DNA of 54,542 nt, taken from assembly GCA_025463865.1 (NCBI GenBank), contig JAODBH010000221.1, positions 1 to 54,542 on the forward strand, given 5' to 3'. Source of the stretch: Actinomycetes bacterium. GTDB lineage: Bacteria > Actinomycetota > Acidimicrobiia > IMCC26256 > Chersky-534. Shown here piece after piece: positions 50,411 through 54,542 of this stretch. The translations under genes were made by a program, and so were the position numbers. The notes under the pieces were generated by a model. The model saw only the letters and a program-made list of their open reading frames with translations. It had not been told where the DNA came from and did no database searches. Position 1 is the first letter of the stretch. Each line of letters begins with the position of its first letter.

Positions 50411-51746
50411 CGCCACCTCTCTCCCTGATCACGAGCTCGACCTCGGCCGCGAAGTCGTCGCCCCGCTCGGCGTAGCCCGAATACCAGTCGAACGAAGCGC
50501 ACGCCGGAGAGAGCAACACGGTGTCGCCGGGTTCGGCCCGCCGCGCCGCGCCGCGCACCGCTTCGCGCATCGAGTGCGCATGCTCGACCGGCACCAGATC
50601 GCCGAATGCGGCTTCGACCTCGGCCGCGGCTTCGCCGATCGCCACGACCGCGCGCAGGTTGGGCGCGATCGGGCGCAGCAGCGAGAGATCGAGGCCCTTG
50701 TTACGGCCTCCGGCGATCAACACGACCTTGTCGTACGCCTGCACGGCCGCACGCGTCGCGTGCGGATTGGTGGCTTTGGAATCGTCGACGAACGTCACGC
50801 CCCCAGCCTTGCCGACGAATCGCGCGCGGTGTGGGAGCCTCGCGAAATTCAAGGCTGCGATCCGGACGCCATCGGGTGTCGCGCCGGCCTCGAGCGCGGC
50901 CGCAGCCGAGGCGAGCACGTTCGCGAGCTCGTAGGGCGCGGTCGCCTGCAGCTCGTCGACCGCCACGATGGCGCGACTGTCCGCGTCGAGAAGCTCACCG
51001 TGCGCGAGCCGGAACCCGCTGGTCGCCTCGGGACGGACCGAGAAGCCCACGCGCCGGGCCGGAGCGTCCTGCGCGAGCTCGTGCACGAGCGCGTCGTCGG
51101 CGTTGTAGACGAGCACGTCACCCGCGCGCTGGTGGGTGAAGATCGCGGCCTTGGCCCGGGCGTACGCCTCGAACGAGCCGTGCCAGTCGAGGTGGTCCTC
51201 GGCGACGTTGAGGTAGACCGCGATCCTGGGCGCGAACGTGGGCGTGAACCGCAGCTGGAAGCTGGAGACCTCGGCGACGATCACGTCGACGTCGTCGTGC
51301 ACCGCCTCCAGGAGCGGCCGGCCGATGTTGCCCGCCGACTCCGCGCGTACCTCCGAGGCCACCAGCATCTCGGTGATCAGCGTGGTGACCGACGTCTTCC
51401 CGTTGGTGCCGGTGACCGCGACGATCGGGACCCGCGCGAGCTCCGCCGCGAGATCGATCTCGCTGCGCACGGGCACACCCGCGGCGAGCGCGGCCGCGAT
51501 CGCCGGATGGGACTCGGGCACGCCCGGGCTCGGGACGATCAAGTCGGCCGCGGCGGCACGGGCGGCCGACGCATCGGAACGGGCGCCGGCGAAGATCTCG
51601 ACGCCGTGCTCGTCCGCCCAGGCGGCCTCGTCGGACCGGACCTGGTCGACGAGCACCGAGAACGCCGCACCCGTGGCGAGCAGGTGGGTCACGACGGCGC
51701 GACCGGTGACGCCGAGCCCCAGCACGATCACCTCGGCGCCGGTCAT
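50394..51746 (-). CDS. murD: UDP-N-acetylmuramoylalanine-D-glutamate ligase MurD
   Basis: Adds D-Glu to the muropeptide precursor. The 450 residues show VIVLGLGVTGRAVVTHLL, PSPGVPESHPAIAAA, the ATP loop GTNGKTSVTTL, EVSSFQLRFTPTFAPRIAV, NVAEDHLDWHGSFEAYARAK, FVDDSKATNPHATRAAVQ, LLSPACASFDWYSGYAERG. ATG 51746 overlaps the mraY stop (ATGA); the open frame further upstream (to 52835) lies in mraY. Confidence 0.96.
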   Translation of the reverse strand: MTGAEVIVLGLGVTGRAVVTHLLATGAAFSVLVDQVRSDEAAWADEHGVEIFAGARSDASAARAAAADLIVPSPGVPESHPAIAAALAAGVPVRSEIDLAAELARVPIVAVTGTNGKTSVTTLITEMLVASEVRAESAGNIGRPLLEAVHDDVDVIVAEVSSFQLRFTPTFAPRIAVYLNVAEDHLDWHGSFEAYARAKAAIFTHQRAGDVLVYNADDALVHELAQDAPARRVGFSVRPEATSGFRLAHGELLDADSRAIVAVDELQATAPYELANVLASAAAALEAGATPDGVRIAALNFARLPHRARFVGKAGGVTFVDDSKATNPHATRAAVQAYDKVVLIAGGRNKGLDLSLLRPIAPNLRAVVAIGEAAAEVEAAFGDLVPVEHAHSMREAVRGAARRAEPGDTVLLSPACASFDWYSGYAERGDDFAAEVELVIRERGGDGDPA

Positions 51747-52801
51747 CCGATGGCTCCCGGGATGCGCAGGAAGTCGGCGTAGAACAGGCCCAGGCCGAGC
51801 GCGACGCAGAGACCCGCGAGGAGCCAGAAGCGCACGATCACGGTGAACTCCGGCCAGCCGCCCACTTCGAAGTGATGGTGGATCGGCGCCATCCGCAGGA
51901 TCCGTTTGTGGAAGATGCGGAACGAGATGATCTGGGCGATGACCGACAGCGTCTCGATCACGTAGAGGCCACCGAGGATCGGTAGGAGCAGGGCGGTGTT
52001 GGTGAGCAGGGCCAGACCGGCCATCGCGCCGCCGATGGCGAGCGACCCGGTGTCGCCCATGAACAGGCGCGCGGGCGCGGCGTTCCACCAGAGGAACCCG
52101 GCACACGCGCCCATCATCGCGGCGGCGATCACCGCGAGGTCGAGCGAGTTGGCCGCGAAGCCGGGGGTGCCGTTGCCGTAGTCGGGCACGTGCCGGAACT
52201 CCCAGAACGCGATGATCGTGAACGCGGCGAACACCAGCGTGGCCGAACCCGCCGCGAGCCCGTCGAGGCCGTCGGTGAGGTTGACCGCGTTGGAGGAGCC
52301 GACGACCACCACGATCGCCCAGATGAACCAGAGGTAGGTGCCGAGGTCGAGATCGAGGACGCGGGTGAACGAAAGGTGGGTCGACGTGTCGACCCAATGC
52401 AGCGCGAGCAGGGCGAACCCGGCGGCGATGAGGAGCTGACCCCCGCTCTTCCCCCGCTTGCGGAGGCCGAGGTTCCGCCCCTTGCGGACCCCGAAGTAGT
52501 CGTCGATGAAGCCCACCAGGGCGAGCCCGACGATGAGCAGCATCAGGGTGATGCCGGTCCGGGCGAACTTGATCTGGCCCGAGCGCACGTGCGCGGCGCA
52601 GTAGCCGACGAAGGCGGCGACCACGATCGCGATGCCGCCCATGGTCGGCGTGCCGGCCTTCGTCGCGTGCGGGTGAGCGAACGGCCCGTCGTCGCGGATC
52701 TGCTGGCCGATGCCGCGCTGCTTGAGGACGCGGATCAGCACGGGCGTGCTGAGCACCGTGATGAAGAAGGCGGTCCCTGCCGCCAGCAGCAGCGCGATCA
52801 T
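51743..52801 (-). CDS. mraY: Phospho-N-acetylmuramoyl-pentapeptide-transferase MraY
   Basis: Membrane enzyme that makes lipid I from UDP-MurNAc-pentapeptide and undecaprenyl phosphate. The 352 residues have about ten TM segments and the family motifs KAGTPTMGGIAIVV, VGFIDDYFGVRKGRNLGL with the Asp pair, NAVNLTDGLDGLAAG, LFMGDTGSLAIGG, and MAPIHHHFEVGGWPE with the His cluster. ATG 52801 overlaps the murF stop (ATGA). All catalytic residues look intact. Confidence 0.97.
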   Translation of the reverse strand: MIALLLAAGTAFFITVLSTPVLIRVLKQRGIGQQIRDDGPFAHPHATKAGTPTMGGIAIVVAAFVGYCAAHVRSGQIKFARTGITLMLLIVGLALVGFIDDYFGVRKGRNLGLRKRGKSGGQLLIAAGFALLALHWVDTSTHLSFTRVLDLDLGTYLWFIWAIVVVVGSSNAVNLTDGLDGLAAGSATLVFAAFTIIAFWEFRHVPDYGNGTPGFAANSLDLAVIAAAMMGACAGFLWWNAAPARLFMGDTGSLAIGGAMAGLALLTNTALLLPILGGLYVIETLSVIAQIISFRIFHKRILRMAPIHHHFEVGGWPEFTVIVRFWLLAGLCVALGLGLFYADFLRIPGAIG

Positions 52802-54222
52802 TCCTTGACCTCCAGCTCGAGGAGCGCCGCGGCAACCCGTTCGAGACCCACGCTGCGACTCGCCTTCACGAGCACCGCGTCGCCCGGGTGCAGACGATCC
52901 TCGAGGATGCCGACCACCGTGTCGGCGTCTCCGGCCGGCAACACTTCCATTCCCCGCCCCGGACCGTCGCCTCGCGGGACCCCGGCGGCGATCATGCGGC
53001 CGCCCTCGCCCACGGTGACCAGGACGTCGACCCCGAGCTCGGCCGCCCGCAGACCGATGCCGGCGTGGAGCTCCGGGGTCTCGACCCCGAGCTCGCGCAT
53101 CTCGCCGAGCACCGCGATCCGCTTCGCCCGGCCGCGGAGCCGGAGTCGAGCCAGGGCCTGGAGCGCTGCCGCCATCGGCTCGGGGCTCGCGTTGTACGCG
53201 TCGTTGATGACGATCAGGCCCGACGTCGACCGCTCGAGCTGCATGCGCCAGGGCGCGCCCTGGGCCTCCGCGAGACCTGCGAGCACGTCGACGAACGGCA
53301 CCTCCGCCGCGAGCGCGACCGCCGCCGCGAGCCCGGCGTTGTGCACCTGGTGCTCGCCGAGCAGCGCGAGCTGGGTCTCGCCCGAGCCCCAGTCGCACTC
53401 GATGCGCAGGGTCGGCCGCAGCCCGTCGTCGACGGACACCATGGAGACGAGGACGTCGGGGTGGCGGTCGCCGCGCGAGCCCGCGGTGAGCACGCTCGCT
53501 GCGGTGCGCGTGCGGAGGTTGGGCGTCTGCGCGTCGTCGGCGTCGAGCACGGCCAGGCCGCTGGGAGGCAGCGACTCCACGAGCTCGCCCAGGACCGCCG
53601 CCGCGCCCTCGCGCCCGCCGAGGAACTCGGAGTGCGCGAGCCCGACGTTGGTCACCACGCCGACGTGCGGCCGGGCGATGCGACTGAGATAGGAGATGTC
53701 GCCGGCCCGGCGCTCGCCCATCTCGACCACGACGACCTCGGTGTCGGCCGGCGCCGCGAGCAGCGTGAGCGGTACGCCGAACTCGTTGTTGAACGACTTC
53801 TCGTTCGCGTGCACGTGGTATCGGCGCGACATCGCCGCCGCGATCAGATCCTTGGTCGAGGTCTTGCCCGCAGAACCCGTGACCCCGACGACCTGCGCGT
53901 CGGTGAGGCGGTCTCGCGCCGCCGCCCCGAGGTCGCCCAGCGCGAGGAGCGGGTCGTCGACGAGGATCAGCGGGAGACCGGGCCGCACGTCGTCGGGCCG
54001 GTGGGTCACGATCGCCGTCAGCGCGCCGCAGGCGAAGGCGTCGGCGACGAAGTCGTGACCGTCGCGCTGATCGTGCAGCGCGACGAAGCACTCGCCCCGC
54101 ACGACGCGGCGGGAATCGACGCTCACCCCGGTGATCGGGATGTCGGGGTCGGGCCCGTCGAGCTTGCCGCCGACCGTCAGCGCGATCTCGAGCACGTCGG
54201 GGAGCCAGGGGTCGTGGCTCAC
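52798..54222 (-). CDS. murF: UDP-MurNAc-tripeptide-D-alanyl-D-alanine ligase MurF
   Basis: Adds D-Ala-D-Ala to finish the cytoplasmic precursor. Motifs: ITGVSVDSRRVVRGECFVAL, the ATP loop GVTGSAGKTSTKDLIA, NEKSFNNEFGVPLTLL, VVEMGERRAGDISYLS, TNVGLAHSEFLGGREGAA, and VINDAYNASPEPMAAAL. I chose GTG 54222 (474 residues) because it overlaps the murE stop as GTGA, the pattern used at most other junctions here; ATG 54234 in the same frame would give 478 residues and a 16-nt overlap. Confidence 0.96.
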   Translation of the reverse strand: MSHDPWLPDVLEIALTVGGKLDGPDPDIPITGVSVDSRRVVRGECFVALHDQRDGHDFVADAFACGALTAIVTHRPDDVRPGLPLILVDDPLLALGDLGAAARDRLTDAQVVGVTGSAGKTSTKDLIAAAMSRRYHVHANEKSFNNEFGVPLTLLAAPADTEVVVVEMGERRAGDISYLSRIARPHVGVVTNVGLAHSEFLGGREGAAAVLGELVESLPPSGLAVLDADDAQTPNLRTRTAASVLTAGSRGDRHPDVLVSMVSVDDGLRPTLRIECDWGSGETQLALLGEHQVHNAGLAAAVALAAEVPFVDVLAGLAEAQGAPWRMQLERSTSGLIVINDAYNASPEPMAAALQALARLRLRGRAKRIAVLGEMRELGVETPELHAGIGLRAAELGVDVLVTVGEGGRMIAAGVPRGDGPGRGMEVLPAGDADTVVGILEDRLHPGDAVLVKASRSVGLERVAAALLELEVKE

Positions 54223-54542
54223 GAGGTGGACCATCCGAGCTCGGCGAGAGCGGCTGCGCTCTCGATCGCATCGTCGAACGGGACGGTGACCCCGTCGGTG
54301 GTCTGGCCGGACTCGTGGCCCTTCCCCGCGATCACGACGACGTCGCCGGGGCGCGCGGAACGGAACGCGAGCGCGATGGCCGCGCGGCGATCGAGCTCGA
54401 CGAGCGGCGACCGGCCCGTGGTGCGGGCGCCGGCAACGATGGCAGCCGCGATCTCGCGGGCGGGCTCGGAGCGCGAGTTGTCGGACGTGACGACGACGAT
54501 GTCGGCGTCGCGCGCCGCGATCGCCCCCATCAGCGGCCGCTT
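54219..54542 (-). CDS. murE: UDP-MurNAc-L-Ala-D-Glu:diaminopimelate ligase MurE, C-terminal fragment
   Basis: The last 107 residues of MurE, open at the right window edge. It reads KRPLMGAIAARDADIVVVTS, then DNSRSEPAREIAAAIVAG, GDVVVIAGKGHESGQTTDG and PFDDAIESAAALAELGW, matching the MurE C-terminal domain. The DNPR motif that recognises the third amino acid reads DNSR here. The Arg that contacts the DAP carboxylate is kept, so diaminopimelate is still the likely substrate, although the Pro is lost. It begins the murE-murF-mraY chain as seen in this window. Confidence 0.93.
   Translation of the reverse strand, partial: KRPLMGAIAARDADIVVVTSDNSRSEPAREIAAAIVAGARTTGRSPLVELDRRAAIALAFRSARPGDVVVIAGKGHESGQTTDGVTVPFDDAIESAAALAELGWSTS

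Overview
The window is a GC-rich (about 70 % or more by eye), gene-dense actinobacterial chromosome segment that reads like an uncultured or little-studied member of the class Acidimicrobiia. Evidence seen in the sequence: frequent GTG starts, 4-bp GTGA/ATGA gene overlaps, a cell-division cluster without ftsA but with sepF, yggT and divIVA, a mycothiol ligase (MshC), F420-type enzymes, a PimA/PatA/PgsA lipid operon, and a secreted L,D-transpeptidase carrying GYWMVASDGGIFSFGDA-type repeats, which I know mainly from Acidimicrobiia. The class assignment is an inference.

Layout, left to right. (1) 1-245: N-terminus of an FtsX-like permease cut by the window edge. (2) 431-17622, all minus strand: rel (ppGpp), apt, secF-secD-yajC, ruvB-ruvA-ruvC, an F420/FMN PPOX enzyme, yebC, pdxT-pdxS, a DUF3048 lipoprotein, htpX, lemA, pimA-like, patA-like, pgsA-like. 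(3) 17889-19955, plus strand: an EF-G-like GTPase, ending in a 19-bp perfect hairpin shared with the convergent gene. (4) 20001-29145, minus: a small membrane protein, HIT hydrolase, thrS (with an apparent one-base frameshift), an alpha/beta hydrolase, mshC, an F420H2:NADP oxidoreductase and dnaE. (5) 29254-36513: phosphodiesterase, Rrf2 regulator, apbE, rluD-type synthase, lspA, a DksA-like protein with a histone-like tail, a DUF167 protein, and the L,D-transpeptidase. (6) 36666-39797, plus: ileS. (7) 39900-54542, minus: the dcw cluster read backwards, divIVA-yggT-sepF-yggS-pgeF-ftsZ-ftsQ-murB-murC-murG-ftsW-murD-mraY-murF-murE (murE cut by the right edge).

From memory, the order rel-apt-secFD-yajC-ruvBAC-yebC-pdxTS-pimA-patA-pgsA-HIT-thrS is the same backbone as Mycobacterium tuberculosis Rv2583c to Rv2614c, so the left half is an old conserved actinobacterial neighbourhood. 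The right half makes lipid II and the Z-ring. It is very tightly coupled: from murE to ftsQ every stop codon overlaps the next start, except murD/ftsW and murG/murC, where the overlap is longer.

I found no rRNA, tRNA, CRISPR, insertion sequence, prophage or obvious transferred island. The points most worth checking are changes inside otherwise ordinary genes: a GxHH signature in IleRS, a threonine-rich insertion in SecD, a CTG start for HtpX, the thrS frameshift, an alanine at the nucleophile position of a dienelactone-hydrolase-like protein, a histone-tailed DksA-like protein lacking one zinc cysteine, a cysteine-rich mini-ORF overlapping the Rrf2 start, and a structured AT-richer leader upstream of ftsZ. 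I did not find a clear new multi-gene system.
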